A stretch of 64,000 nucleotides of DNA, taken from NCBI RefSeq assembly GCF_039962255.1, contig NZ_JAMPKY010000003.1, positions 372,001 to 436,000 on the forward strand. The letters run 5' to 3'. The notes below the pieces were generated by a model, which ran no database searches, was not told the origin of the DNA, and saw only the letters and a program-made list of their open reading frames with translations. The position numbers and the translations under genes were made by a program. The DNA is from Leptolyngbya subtilissima AS-A7 (GTDB lineage Bacteria > Cyanobacteriota > Cyanobacteriia > Phormidesmidales > Phormidesmidaceae). The number at the start of each line of letters is the position of its first letter. The first letter of the stretch is position 1. Positions 17,946 through 27,396 of this stretch are shown here, in pieces.

Positions 17946-18803
17946 TTAGTCATCCTCACCTTCACCAAAACCAAAGAGCCTAAAGTCAGTGACGATGCAG
18001 ACAATTTGGCCATTGTCGTCGTATCCCCAGTAAGAGGCATAGCCACCGTCTTCCCAGCCTGAACCAAAGGCTATCACGTTAGCCCCGGTGCTTTTATTGA
18101 TGCAAAAATTAGCCCAATCCCCTTTTCTGTCGTAAGGATATTCAGCGCTGACGGCTGCTTCTCCATTGCTCTCCATTTCATCAACTACGGGTTGGCAGTA
18201 TTCATTTTCAAATCTGTCGGAAGCCGCCCTTTGTAATGCCCACGCCGCTTCTCTACTTTCTTGCCATGCGGCGGTGTACTCGTCAGGATCAGGTTCATCC
18301 ATCTGCTTCAAGATTTGGGCAACCTCGGCATCCATGAAGCTGCCGGTGCCTGAATCTACGCCGTAGTTTTGATAATTAGCGGGCCCGTCAGAATTAAGAA
18401 TCGCCAGCTCCCATCGAACTGGCATCTGTTGGCTCACCTGTAGCATGGCACAATCGATTCTTCTATCTTGTCTAGGTTTGAAGCCCGCAAGACTCAGCAC
18501 CACAGGATAGCGTCCTGGCTTTACAGTTTGTGTAAAGCAGTACCTGAGATCAGGGGGTAAGAGCGGATCACAGGCTATCAACTGGCCTGAGGGCAGTACT
18601 AACTCCCCAATAGATTGGGTCGTAAATTCGACCGTTTGCGGCCCGTCGTAGGGCAAGTTGTACTGAAATTGATAGCCGTCTCGAAATGCCTTTTCAAAGT
18701 CAGTGCGGATATTCCCGTCGGCATCGCGGATGTTGGGCATAGGTAGACTCTGAAGCAGCTCAATCGGCATACATAGGTCAATAGTGCCCCAAACAGCTAC
18801 CAT
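17946..18803 (-). CDS. DUF4241 family protein
   Basis: I assign this 285-aa protein to DUF4241 from YGVDSGTGSFMDAE in the middle and the C-terminal segment with GSGWEDGGYASYWGYD followed by IVCIVTDF. The function of the family is not known to me. The sequence has no signal peptide or membrane segment and ends in an acidic GEGEDD tail. The DNA is more AT-rich than its neighbours, which hints at acquisition. The start could instead be the ATG at 18770. It is flanked by unrelated genes, so the context gives no function. Confidence 0.75.
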   Translation of the reverse strand: MVAVWGTIDLCMPIELLQSLPMPNIRDADGNIRTDFEKAFRDGYQFQYNLPYDGPQTVEFTTQSIGELVLPSGQLIACDPLLPPDLRYCFTQTVKPGRYPVVLSLAGFKPRQDRRIDCAMLQVSQQMPVRWELAILNSDGPANYQNYGVDSGTGSFMDAEVAQILKQMDEPDPDEYTAAWQESREAAWALQRAASDRFENEYCQPVVDEMESNGEAAVSAEYPYDRKGDWANFCINKSTGANVIAFGSGWEDGGYASYWGYDDNGQIVCIVTDFRLFGFGEGEDD

Positions 18804-18878
18804 CTACAGGCTCGCCAGCGGGTAAGATGAGGCGATCGCCTGATTGATAGACGCTGCTGAGCAGCCAGGGAGAATGCG

Positions 18879-19691
18879 GTGGAGAGTGGATTGGTATTGG
18901 CGCTGGCCGGGCTGTTGGCCGGGGTGCTGGCGGGGTTTTTGGGCATTGGCGGCGGCACGGTGATGGTGCCAGTGATGGTTGCCCTGGGGCTGTCAGGGGT
19001 GCAGGCAGTGGGGACGAGCACCCTGGCGATCGCCCTGATTTCCCTAGTCGGCAGTGTGCAAAACTGGCGCATGGGCTTTCTCAACCTCAGCAATGTCGCC
19101 ATGCTGGGGCTGCCCGCCCTGATCACCGCCTACCTGGGTCAAAAGCTGGCTACGGCCCTGCCCGAGTATGCCCTACTGGGAATTTTTGGCCTGTTTTTGC
19201 TGCTCAACATCTATCTAATTGGCATCAAAAAACAGGTTATCCGTCAGGCGCAGCAGGCCGAAACGAGCGGTGGTGCTGTGCTGCCCAAGGCGCGATCGCA
19301 GTCAGTATCGCCTACGGTGTTTCGCTTGGGCATTGGCGGGCTGGCGGGGTTTTTGGCCGGGCTGTTTGGAGTTGGCGGCGGCGTGGTGATGGTGCCGCTG
19401 CAAATTTTGCTGCTGCAAGAGCCCATCAAGGTAGCGGTGCAGACTAGCTTGGGGGCGATCGTGATTACGGGGCTGTGGGCCTGTCTGTGGCATGCTCAGG
19501 CCGGCAATGTGCTGCTAACGACCGGTCTCATTTTGGGGGCGGCAGGGGCGATCGGGGTGCAGGTAAGCACCCGCTACCTGCCCCGCCTGCCCGACCAGAC
19601 GGTAAACATAATGTTTCGCGCGCTGCTAGCGCTGCTGTCTGGATACTTCTTCTTCAAAGCCTGGGTTAGCTACAACGGCTTCTCTGTCTAA
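18879..19691 (+). CDS. TSUP family membrane transporter (TauE/SafE-like)
   Basis: This is a probable exporter or permease of small anions (sulfite, sulfonates or organic acids) of the TSUP family, 270 aa. Two related halves each begin with a glycine-rich membrane segment: LLAGVLAGFLGIGGGTVMVP near residue 15 and GGLAGFLAGLFGVGGGVVMVP near residue 155. About eight hydrophobic helices are visible. The GTG start has AGGGAG upstream. The substrate cannot be inferred; no sulfur gene is adjacent. Confidence 0.9.
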   Translation: MESGLVLALAGLLAGVLAGFLGIGGGTVMVPVMVALGLSGVQAVGTSTLAIALISLVGSVQNWRMGFLNLSNVAMLGLPALITAYLGQKLATALPEYALLGIFGLFLLLNIYLIGIKKQVIRQAQQAETSGGAVLPKARSQSVSPTVFRLGIGGLAGFLAGLFGVGGGVVMVPLQILLLQEPIKVAVQTSLGAIVITGLWACLWHAQAGNVLLTTGLILGAAGAIGVQVSTRYLPRLPDQTVNIMFRALLALLSGYFFFKAWVSYNGFSV

Positions 19692-19820
19692 GCTAACCAA
19701 AGCGCGAAGCTAGTGGTGCGGTGTGAAGCAAATTGAGCAAAGCTCGCTGAAGAATATCCCAAGCGCATGGCAACCGGCGGGTAAACGGGCTAGCGTGCGT
19801 ATAACGCGTTTTCACTGCCC

Positions 19821-20660
19821 ATGCGACCTCTTCGGACCGGCCCTCTAACCGTTGAAACGGTGACTATCTCCATCCGCGATCTGCCCCAGCGGCTAGAGGG
19901 CTGTCGCATTGTGCAGCTTTCTGACTTTCACTACGATGGGCAGCGCCTCTCAACTCGGCTGTTGCAGCAGGCGATCGATCGCGTCAATGAGCTAGCCCCA
20001 GATCTAATTGCCTTAACTGGCGACTATGTCACCCGCGACCCAGCCCCTATTTTTGACTTGGTGACTTACCTCAGCCAGCTCAAAAGCCGCTTTGGCACGG
20101 TGGCTGTGTTGGGCAACCACGACAACGTCACCAAGAAGGGGCGCAAGACAATTTTGCGATCGCTCCAGCAGGCTGGTATTTGCGCCCTGTGGAACAAGAT
20201 CGCCTATCCCCTGGGCGAAGAGCTGCCGGTGGTGGGCCTAGCCGATTTTTGGTCTAAGGAGTTTCAACCAGCGCCGCTGCTCGACTCGCTGCCTCCGACT
20301 CAGCCCCGGCTGGTGCTCTCCCACAACCCTGACTCAGCAGAGCTTTTAGCTGCCTGGCGGGTTGATTTGCAACTCTCTGGCCATACCCACGGCGGGCAGG
20401 TGGTACTGCCTGGTATCGGCCCTGTGTCTGCTCTCCTTCAGTCTCTGCAGCTGTCGGTGCTGCCGAAGTTGCCCTTCGACCTGCCGTATCTCAAGCGCAA
20501 ACGCAACCGCGCCAAAATCGTGCGTCATTGGGAATGGGTTTCAGGACTGCACGCCGTGGGCCAAAACCAGCTTTACGTCAACCGAGGTCTGGGCAGCTAT
20601 GCGCCAGGGCGATTGGGGTGTCCGCCGGAGGTGACGGTGTTGAAGTTGGTGAGGGGATGA
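19821..20660 (+). CDS. Metallophosphoesterase, YaeI-like
   Basis: This calcineurin-like phosphoesterase of 279 aa has the complete metal-binding set: Asp35 and His37 in QLSDFHYDG, Asp68 in LTGDYV, Asn99-His100-Asp101 in LGNHDN, His168, and His188/His190 in SGHTHGGQ. Spacing and length fit the membrane-associated YaeI/UDP-2,3-diacylglucosamine-like branch, but the substrate is unknown. There is no clear N-terminal membrane anchor. It is convergent with the downstream hydrolase gene. Confidence 0.9.
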   Translation: MRPLRTGPLTVETVTISIRDLPQRLEGCRIVQLSDFHYDGQRLSTRLLQQAIDRVNELAPDLIALTGDYVTRDPAPIFDLVTYLSQLKSRFGTVAVLGNHDNVTKKGRKTILRSLQQAGICALWNKIAYPLGEELPVVGLADFWSKEFQPAPLLDSLPPTQPRLVLSHNPDSAELLAAWRVDLQLSGHTHGGQVVLPGIGPVSALLQSLQLSVLPKLPFDLPYLKRKRNRAKIVRHWEWVSGLHAVGQNQLYVNRGLGSYAPGRLGCPPEVTVLKLVRG

Positions 20661-20721
20661 TGGAGATAAGGGAGACGCTATACGAGGGATAGGTCTTGAG
20701 ACTCGTTTACCCAAGTATTCA

Positions 20722-21552
20722 CTAGGACGCAATCGGCTCGCGCTGAATCTCCTCAACTGCCGGTTCCTTGGCGATCGCGACCTTGGGCAAAAATCCCACC
20801 GCTTTCATGATTGCCCCTAAGTTGACGCCGTCTTCAAGCAGGCTAACGTGACCGCTGTGGGGCAAGGGATAGATGCGAGAGTTAGGCAGTAAGGTGGCGA
20901 GGCGCTGGGCTTCTTCGAGGGAGGGCAGGAGGCGATCGCCCAAGGATGCCACCAGCAGAGTTTGTGCGGTCACCCGGTGCAAGCGCAGCGGCTCTAGACG
21001 AAACTGTGACAGCAGACCTAATCGCCAGGCGGTGCTGGCCTGAGTGACTGCAGCCATGGCGCGCATCAGCGCCTGGCGGTTGACCTCTCCAATGCGGCTG
21101 AGGTTGGCCAGTACTGGCAGGCTGGTTAATGTGGAGCTTTGGTATAGAGGCGGGGCGACCCAGGGGGTAATGCTGGCTACCCACTGCATCCACGGAAAGC
21201 GGTGGAATGCCGAGGCAGAGTTAATCAAGATCAGGTGGTTGGCTAGGGCTGGGGCCAGGGCGATCGTTCGCAGGGCCAAGCAAGCTCCAAACGACTCACC
21301 GCAGAGATAGACCGGGGCCGTTCCGGCTTCTTGGCGAATTAACTGCACTGCTTGGTGGGCCAGGCCTTCCCAGGAAGACATGTCATTGCCCGGAATCACT
21401 AGGCAGCGAATATCAAAGTGAGATTTGAGTTCGGCGCTTTGAAGCCCAAATAACTCGCCACTGCCATCCATGCCGGGGAAATAAATAAATAGGGGATGCT
21501 GGGGATTCTTACCAAAGGGGGCATAGAGCTTAAGAATGGCAGGTTCAGGCAT
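20722..21552 (-). CDS. Alpha/beta hydrolase, esterase/acyltransferase type
   Basis: This is an alpha/beta-hydrolase fold protein of 276 aa from the ATG at 21552; the longer frame starts with TTG. The nucleophile elbow GESFG gives Ser87. LGDRLLPS probably supplies the acid and LPHSGHVSLLEDG the histidine. An early FPGMDGSG replaces the usual HGF oxyanion region, and FPGMDG-type sequences are typical of the hydrolase half of plant phytyl ester synthases. The gene lies 76 bp downstream of an acyltransferase gene on the same strand. Together they resemble that two-domain plant enzyme. The activity is inferred. Confidence 0.85.
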   Translation of the reverse strand: MPEPAILKLYAPFGKNPQHPLFIYFPGMDGSGELFGLQSAELKSHFDIRCLVIPGNDMSSWEGLAHQAVQLIRQEAGTAPVYLCGESFGACLALRTIALAPALANHLILINSASAFHRFPWMQWVASITPWVAPPLYQSSTLTSLPVLANLSRIGEVNRQALMRAMAAVTQASTAWRLGLLSQFRLEPLRLHRVTAQTLLVASLGDRLLPSLEEAQRLATLLPNSRIYPLPHSGHVSLLEDGVNLGAIMKAVGFLPKVAIAKEPAVEEIQREPIAS

Positions 21553-21628
21553 GGAGAAGTAGGGGTGACGACGGGCGCTCGGATAGGCCAACCAATACAG
21601 TTATACCCACTGGGGCATCAAAAGCACC

Positions 21629-22381
21629 CTAGTAAAACCCTTGCTTAAGCAGCATAGCAACTTCATCTTGGCAGCACTGGGTTAGCTCTGAAGCTAGAGC
21701 GCCATTGCCTTTGCTACGGCGGTGCGATCGCAGTCGGGTATCTACCCGCACCGGGCGACCAACCATAATATCTACCTCGTGGTAAAACACCGCTGGATGC
21801 CAGCCCGGCTGCTGAAACAGCGGTTCAGAGGAGTCAAATAGGCTAAGCAACCGCAGGGGCAACACCGAGTTGTTGGTCTCACGATGAGCGGCGATCGCAA
21901 CGGGCACAATCGCCAGTTCATCCACCGGTGCTCGCAGGGCCAGTTGGGCAAACCCTCGATGAAAAGAATTGAGATTGTCGGGGGTAGTTTTGTTTACCAT
22001 TGGGGCAGCCCCCTCTGGAAAAATGCCCACGGCTTCTCCTTCCTTGAGCGCTTTCATGGCCCGACGAAAGAAAGCAGTTTGACCCTTGTCGGGGGCATCC
22101 AGCGGTAGGCAACCCAAGGCGTTGATCACCGTGCGGAGGACGGGCACCTGACTCATGTAGTGGTGGCAGGCAAATCGTACCGGACGCCCTAAGGCGCTCA
22201 TTACCAGCGGTGCATCCATAATGCTGCGGTGGTTGCTCACTACCACCATGGGCTGGTGAGGCGGCAAGCGGTCTTGTCCGTGAACTGACATCCGCACCTG
22301 CGATAGGGTCAGCAGCCAGTTAGACACGTCTAGGGGGTTAGCCGTTAGAGATGTTAGCGGCGGTACAGGAGCTAGGGTCAT
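21629..22381 (-). CDS. Lysophospholipid acyltransferase-like (LPLAT) protein
   Basis: This glycerolipid acyltransferase-superfamily protein of 250 aa has the catalytic H(X4)D motif in SNHRSIMDAP (His51, Asp56) and the phosphate-binding FPEG at 121-124. It has no clear multi-pass membrane region. Housekeeping PlsC is one possibility. The adjacent alpha/beta-hydrolase gene also allows a role in acylating phytol, plastoquinol or another neutral lipid, as known for related plastid and cyanobacterial LPLATs. It is the first gene of a probable two-gene operon. Confidence 0.88.
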   Translation of the reverse strand: MTLAPVPPLTSLTANPLDVSNWLLTLSQVRMSVHGQDRLPPHQPMVVVSNHRSIMDAPLVMSALGRPVRFACHHYMSQVPVLRTVINALGCLPLDAPDKGQTAFFRRAMKALKEGEAVGIFPEGAAPMVNKTTPDNLNSFHRGFAQLALRAPVDELAIVPVAIAAHRETNNSVLPLRLLSLFDSSEPLFQQPGWHPAVFYHEVDIMVGRPVRVDTRLRSHRRSKGNGALASELTQCCQDEVAMLLKQGFY

Positions 22382-22523
22382 GCAAACCTACAAAGACGAA
22401 GAGAACTCAGCCACCTTTAGCAGGAGGTAGCAAAACCTTATAACTCACAACTTAACAAACTATTCAGCGTTCAGAAGTGTATAAACCCGTTGATTTAAGC
22501 GAGATCTCCCCACCGGTATAGCT

Positions 22524-23615
22524 CTACCGCTTGGAGGCACGCAGCTGCCCACAGGCGGCATTTTCCTCTAGCCCGCGCGAGTAGCGAACGGTGACAGCAA
22601 CCCTACGCTTCTCTAGCTCGGCGACAAAGTTGCGAATGCTAGCTTCGCTGGGGCGTTGGTAGTCGGCCTCATCAATGGGGTTGTAGGGAATCAGGTTGAC
22701 GTGGCTCTGAAAGCCGCGCAGGTGCTGGGCCAACTCGGCGGCGTTGGCAGGCTGGTCGTTGAGCCCCGCCAGCAGAATGTACTCAAAGGTCACGCGGCGA
22801 CCCGTCAGCTGCACATACTCTCGGCACTCGTCGAGCAGCACTTCTAGGGGATAGGCCCCAGCGCTAGGAATCAGCTGCAACCGCTGGGCCTGGTTTGAGG
22901 CATGCAGGCTTACGGCTAAGGTGACCTGAAGCTGCTCCGCCGCCAGGGCGCGAATGCGGCCCGGCACCCCCACGGTAGACAGGGTCATAGCGCGTTGGCC
23001 AATACCCACATCCCGATTGAGGCAGCGGATGGCAGCTACCGTGTTAGCAGCATTCAGCAGCGGCTCGCCCATGCCCATAAACACAATGTGGCTGACTCGC
23101 TGGCCAAAGTCTTCCTGTACCGTGAGCACCTGGTCAACAATTTCATGGGTGACCAGGTTGCGCATAAAGCCACCCTTGCCCGTAGCGCAAAAGTCGCAGG
23201 CCATGGGGCAGCCCACCTGCGACGACACGCACACCGTCAGCCGCTTGGCCGAGGGAATGCCCACGGTTTCAATGATTTGGCCGTCGGCCAGCTTGAGCAA
23301 ATACTTGACGGTGCCATCGCTGGCTACCACCCGGTGATGCAGGGTAGATCGGCCCAGGTCGATGTGGGCCACGGTTTGACGCCAGGCTTTAGAGAAGACG
23401 GTGATGTCTTGGAGCGATCGCGCTCCCTGCTGATAAATCCACTGGTAAAGCTGCTTGCCCCGATAGCTCGGCTGCCCCTGGGCCTGTATCCAATCGGTCA
23501 GCTCCTCCAAAGATTTCCCTAGCAAGGGCGCTGGCAACATTTCCCCAGCTGAAGGGGTTGGCCGGGCAACAGCGTCTGCGAGAGGTGAGTCAGTGGGAGA
23601 CAGGGGAGAAGCCAT
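22524..23615 (-). CDS. rlmN: 23S rRNA (adenine-C2)-methyltransferase RlmN
   Basis: RlmN is a radical-SAM enzyme that methylates C2 of A2503 in 23S rRNA and A37 in some tRNAs. The [4Fe-4S] motif CPMACDFC carries Cys136, Cys140 and Cys143. Further signatures are [35 protein letters not shown] and the C-terminal ENAACGQL with the methyl-carrying Cys. With the ATG at 23615 it has 363 aa; a TTG at 23633 would add six residues. It stands alone, 53 bp downstream of the SPFH gene start region on the same strand. Confidence 0.96.
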   Translation of the reverse strand: MASPLSPTDSPLADAVARPTPSAGEMLPAPLLGKSLEELTDWIQAQGQPSYRGKQLYQWIYQQGARSLQDITVFSKAWRQTVAHIDLGRSTLHHRVVASDGTVKYLLKLADGQIIETVGIPSAKRLTVCVSSQVGCPMACDFCATGKGGFMRNLVTHEIVDQVLTVQEDFGQRVSHIVFMGMGEPLLNAANTVAAIRCLNRDVGIGQRAMTLSTVGVPGRIRALAAEQLQVTLAVSLHASNQAQRLQLIPSAGAYPLEVLLDECREYVQLTGRRVTFEYILLAGLNDQPANAAELAQHLRGFQSHVNLIPYNPIDEADYQRPSEASIRNFVAELEKRRVAVTVRYSRGLEENAACGQLRASKR

Positions 23616-23668
23616 GGCCACAGGAGTGCACAATCCTCTATGGTAGCGATGTTTGAACCGTAAGGGTG

Positions 23669-24517
23669 CTACCGACGGCGACTGGGGAAGTCATCAGAGT
23701 CTTTCTTGGGGGATGCCGTGTCCGTGTGCATCAGCTCGACTATACCCTCTGTCAACATTTTAGGATCCATAAAGACCACTTTGGAGTTTTCGCTTTCCCC
23801 GAGTCTTTGGTTGGCCTCGACATAGCGCTGAGCTAGCAGATAGTTCAAAATCTCGGAAGTGTCACCCTGGTTTTGCAGCGCCTGGGAGAGCATTTGAATC
23901 GATCGCACCGTAGCCTCAGCCCGCTTAATAGCGGCTTCCTGTTCGCCCTGGGCTTCGAGCACCATGGCTCGGCTTTTCAGCTCCGCTGCCTGCTGCAACT
24001 GCATCGAGCGTCTCACTTCTTCAGGAGGAATAATTTCCTGCACTTCGACCCGCGTCACCTTCACTCCCCAGGGCTCGGTAGCTTCATCGAGCTGGGAGAG
24101 CAACGCCCGGTTGAGCTCATCGCGAGAGGAAAAGGTTTTTTCGAACTCCATCTTGCCAATTTCTGATCGCAGGGTAGTTGTGACCAGTTCTTGAATGGCC
24201 TGTTCAACGTTCTCGATCGCGTAGTAGGTCAGCTCTAGCTCCAGAATGCGCCAGTACACCACCGCATCAACTTCCAACGACACGTTGTCTCTGGTGATCG
24301 CTCCCTGTTTGGCCACATCGAGAATCTGCTCGCGCACGCTGTCGCGCAGCACAATATAGTCAAGCACCGGCACGATGAAGTTTAAGCCTGGCTTGAGTTT
24401 GCGGTTGTAGCGCCCCAGCCGCTCTACCAGAGCTTCGGTACCTTGATTGATGATGCGCACCGAGCCAACGGTGTAGCCAATAATGATTAATGCCAGAATC
24501 CCGATGATTGACGGCAC
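23669..24517 (-). CDS. SPFH/stomatin-prohibitin family membrane protein (QmcA-like)
   Basis: This 282-aa stomatin/prohibitin-type protein probably forms membrane-bound oligomers that organise membrane microdomains or control proteolysis. The N-terminus is one membrane helix ([20 protein letters not shown]). The SPFH domain follows, with [20 protein letters not shown] and DAVVYWRI, then a coiled coil rich in Ala/Glu ([20 protein letters not shown]). It ends with basic SRRR. The GTG start has a GGGAG ribosome site. No NfeD-type partner is adjacent. Confidence 0.92.
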   Translation of the reverse strand: MPSIIGILALIIIGYTVGSVRIINQGTEALVERLGRYNRKLKPGLNFIVPVLDYIVLRDSVREQILDVAKQGAITRDNVSLEVDAVVYWRILELELTYYAIENVEQAIQELVTTTLRSEIGKMEFEKTFSSRDELNRALLSQLDEATEPWGVKVTRVEVQEIIPPEEVRRSMQLQQAAELKSRAMVLEAQGEQEAAIKRAEATVRSIQMLSQALQNQGDTSEILNYLLAQRYVEANQRLGESENSKVVFMDPKMLTEGIVELMHTDTASPKKDSDDFPSRRR

Positions 24518-24610
24518 GGCCAGCTCCCGGAGCTAAAGAGTCGAGTAAGCCTGTTCTACTGACCAGTGTACTGATTTCTCGCTAAAGTGAGCGATTTGCT
24601 CGGCCAAGCG

Positions 24611-24652
24611 GTTCAAGGTTTAGGGTTTACGGCTTTACTCCATTACCCCTTG
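24611..24652. repeat. Intergenic repeat family A, copy 3
   Basis: GTTCAAGGTTTAGGGTTTAC is followed by a short arm CATTACCCCTTGC. It lies immediately downstream of the Ap4A phosphorylase stop. The match to the family is partial. Confidence 0.4.
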
Positions 24653-25555
24653 CTATCTCAGACAGGCTACCTGCTGTAGCACCGTCATCGGACCCAGGGT
24701 TTTGAGCAGGTCAAGCTGCTCCGAATTTTTGACTAGCAGCGACCCCGCAAACCCCAGCGAGTTTACCGGAATCGATTGGTAGTGATCCTGCCGGCGAGCC
24801 ACCGCCATCATCCACTCGCGGGTAATCAACAGGTTGTAGGGAAATGCTTGGGGGGGCTGACTCCAATCGGCTCCTAGGTTAGTCAGCAAGGCAAGGTAGG
24901 TCTCCAGCAGCGTTTTGCCCCTTGGAGAGGGGGGCTCTTGAATGGCCGCAATGGCGTGGTGAAAGGGCAATCGGGGGGAGGCTACTGGAGCCGAGGTAGG
25001 CTTAAGGGCCAGGTCGGCCACCACCGTGGCTAGGGGCAGAGGGCTGCGCTCGGGGCAGAGGGGCGGCGGCACCAGCTGAAGGTGTTTGTGGCGCTGGCTC
25101 GCCCCGGCCAAACGACCGCCGTTGTAGAATGCTAGCCCGTCAATGTCGGCCATACAGGTGGCTAGGGCTTCAAAGTCGTCCAGGGTCAGCCAGCTATCTT
25201 GATCTTCGTAGGCGCGGGTGACGATCAAAATATGGTGGTCGACCACATTGTATTTATTTAAAAGGCACAGGTGGGTGGCCGACAGGTTGGCCACAAATAG
25301 GTCTGGGTCGTAGGGCAAAAAAGGATTGACGGGCTTGCCCATGCGCTGCTGGTCCTGCTGGGCCAGATCGGCTTTTTCCTTGCGGGCCAGGTTGGCCAAA
25401 ATTCTGACTAAAAACCGCATGCCCCCCTGCTCTAGAAACTCGTAGCGGGTGTCGATGGGCTGAAGGGCACCACAGCCCTGGGCATGGCGCGTCTGCTGCT
25501 GAATTTTACTCCAGAGGGCACCGGGCGCTAGCTCGACCTCGGGGAAATGCTCCAT
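24653..25555 (-). CDS. apa: Ap4A phosphorylase / ATP adenylyltransferase
   Basis: This HIT-superfamily enzyme splits diadenosine tetraphosphate into ATP and ADP by phosphorolysis, controlling alarmone levels. The 300-aa product has the catalytic HxHxQ motif as RHKHLQLVP (His156, His158, Gln160). The N-terminal region has NPFLPYDPDLFV and HLCLLNKYNVVDHHILIVT, typical of the Apa1/2 family. Length and motif fit. It is followed by a large intergenic region on its upstream side. No neighbour is functionally linked. Confidence 0.94.
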   Translation of the reverse strand: MEHFPEVELAPGALWSKIQQQTRHAQGCGALQPIDTRYEFLEQGGMRFLVRILANLARKEKADLAQQDQQRMGKPVNPFLPYDPDLFVANLSATHLCLLNKYNVVDHHILIVTRAYEDQDSWLTLDDFEALATCMADIDGLAFYNGGRLAGASQRHKHLQLVPPPLCPERSPLPLATVVADLALKPTSAPVASPRLPFHHAIAAIQEPPSPRGKTLLETYLALLTNLGADWSQPPQAFPYNLLITREWMMAVARRQDHYQSIPVNSLGFAGSLLVKNSEQLDLLKTLGPMTVLQQVACLR

Positions 25556-26146
25556 AGGGAAGGAAATGGGGAGAGAGTTGCCTTCCCGACTGTAGCAAAC
25601 CGTTGACCGAGCAACACCATGACAAGGCTACAGAAAACGTCTATAAAACCTTTGTGAAACTAATTTCCTTTAAAGCAACAACACCCATTCTCTTGACCAA
25701 AGAACTTCCTATGTATGATTGAGCTTTCGTGGAGATACGGGACAAAACTTGCACTTCAAAAGAAGGTGAGCTTGTCGCACTTAGAACTCCCATTTGCTAC
25801 TGAAGGAAGGGTTGGTTTGAGCGTTGGGTGTTGCCGTTTGAACGAGACAGATGTATAGCTAACAGCGTTTCACTCCTTTTTCTGGGTTGACTTTTGGCTG
25901 TTTTATCTGCCAGGGGAGCCTCGTCAGCTCCACATTCAATATAGCCCTGGAATCTGCTAATCCCTGCTGATGAAACGATAGTTAACAGTGGATTGAAAGC
26001 CAATAATTTGGGTAAAAATTTCCCTTGATGTCATTATTTGTTAATGAGCTGAAGCAGTCTTTTTAGTCTGCTCAAAAAATATAGACGGGCGCACTCTGAC
26101 GCAAATCCTGTGGAAAAAAGTATTAGCTCTGGTAGGTTGGGTGAGC
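25556..26146. other. 591-bp intergenic region without a supported gene
   Basis: This is AT-rich DNA between apa and the CNNM-type gene, both on the minus strand. A minus-strand open frame at 25797-26003 (68 aa) has no recognisable motif or convincing ribosome site. A weak hairpin AGCAG...CTGCT lies near 26053-26073. I see no tRNA or repeat family member. Confidence 0.5.
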
Positions 26147-27199
26147 CTAGCTTTCTGAAGGATCGTTGAAGCCACGGCTGCTTAAGATTTGCCGACCGCG
26201 CTGACGGGCCAGTATTTGTAGGTCGATGCTGCGATCGGTCTCATCAACAATTTCGCCAGTCAGCACTTCTAGCACGTCTTCGAGGGTGACGACCCCCGAC
26301 ACGCCGCCGTACTCATCGACCACTACAGCTAGGTGTTCGCGAGCGGTTTGAAAGTCTTGCAGCAGCTTGTCGGCCCGTTCGGACTCGGCCACAAAACGCA
26401 CCGGGCGGGCTACCTGGCTGAGCAACTGGTCCCCTTGACCGCGAATTAAGGCGGTGAGCAGCTCATTTTTGAGCACTAGCCCCACAAGCCGGTCAATGTC
26501 GTTTTCGCTAATTAAGATGCGGCTGTGCTGAGAGTTGAGAATTTGGGCCTCGGCTTCGGCAATGGTGAGGTCGCCGGGCAGGTGGGTGACGGCTACCCGG
26601 GGCGTCATAATGTTGACCGATTTCATATCGTTGAGGCGAAACACCCGCAGAATCATTTCGGCTTCGTCGGCTTCGATGATGCCTTCTTGGTGGCCGATGG
26701 TGGCCAACAGCTTAATCTCGGCCTCGTTGGTGCTGGGGCGATTGCCATCGCCCACAAGGGGCGCTGTCACTTTCTCAAGCAGTAGCACTACTGGAGTAAA
26801 CAGCCAGGTTATCCACCGCACCGGTATAGCCACGGCAAGGGCGACGGGAATGGCATAGCGCTCACCCAAAACCTTGGGGAAGATTTCTCCAAACAAGATG
26901 ACGAGTAGGGTCAATACGCCAGTGAACAGCCCCAGCAGGGCATCGTTAAAAACCGTGGCGGCAATGCCCCCAGCTAAAACGCTACCCACAATGTTGAACA
27001 GGTTGTTGAGGATCACAATGGTGGCAATGGGCCGGTTGATCTTGCGGCGGATAGCTAAAAGGGTTATGGCAGCCGGTTTTTTAGACTCGGCTAGCTGCTG
27101 GGCCTTAAGGACTGGCACCGATAGCAGTGCTGCCTCGCTGCAGGAGCACAGGGCAGAACCAATCAACATGGTCACAATGGCGATCGCGAGGGTCAGCAT
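26147..27199 (-). CDS. CNNM/CorC-type membrane protein (DUF21-CBS)
   Basis: This hemolysin-C/CorC/CNNM family protein of 350 aa is probably involved in magnesium or cobalt efflux. The N-terminal DUF21 domain (about residues 1-170) has four hydrophobic segments and begins LTLAIAIVTMLIGSALCSCSEAA. A CBS pair follows at about 200-320 with NIMTPRVAVTHL, HSRILISENDID and VVVDEYGGVSGVVTLEDVLE. The usual C-terminal CorC_HlyC domain is absent, so it is a short form. Cation specificity is not visible. Confidence 0.92.
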   Translation of the reverse strand: MLTLAIAIVTMLIGSALCSCSEAALLSVPVLKAQQLAESKKPAAITLLAIRRKINRPIATIVILNNLFNIVGSVLAGGIAATVFNDALLGLFTGVLTLLVILFGEIFPKVLGERYAIPVALAVAIPVRWITWLFTPVVLLLEKVTAPLVGDGNRPSTNEAEIKLLATIGHQEGIIEADEAEMILRVFRLNDMKSVNIMTPRVAVTHLPGDLTIAEAEAQILNSQHSRILISENDIDRLVGLVLKNELLTALIRGQGDQLLSQVARPVRFVAESERADKLLQDFQTAREHLAVVVDEYGGVSGVVTLEDVLEVLTGEIVDETDRSIDLQILARQRGRQILSSRGFNDPSES

Positions 27200-27396
27200 G
27201 GGTGAGTTAGGGGCGAACGAAATCCGCAGGAGGGACGCTGTTATGATTCATCTACTATGGTCCATTGCCGAGATTAATTAAAATTCTCTCGCACGCAGCT
27301 ATTCAGCATTGCACTGGAGATTTGCTCCGGGTTAACTCTGAATAGGCCTGCGCCGCGGGCTGCCCTGTTCTGAATCGTCTGTCTGCAAGCAACCTC

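Noticed and set aside
25797-26003. 68-aa minus-strand open frame
   Set aside because: No motif, no ribosome site, AT-rich intergenic context; most likely chance.
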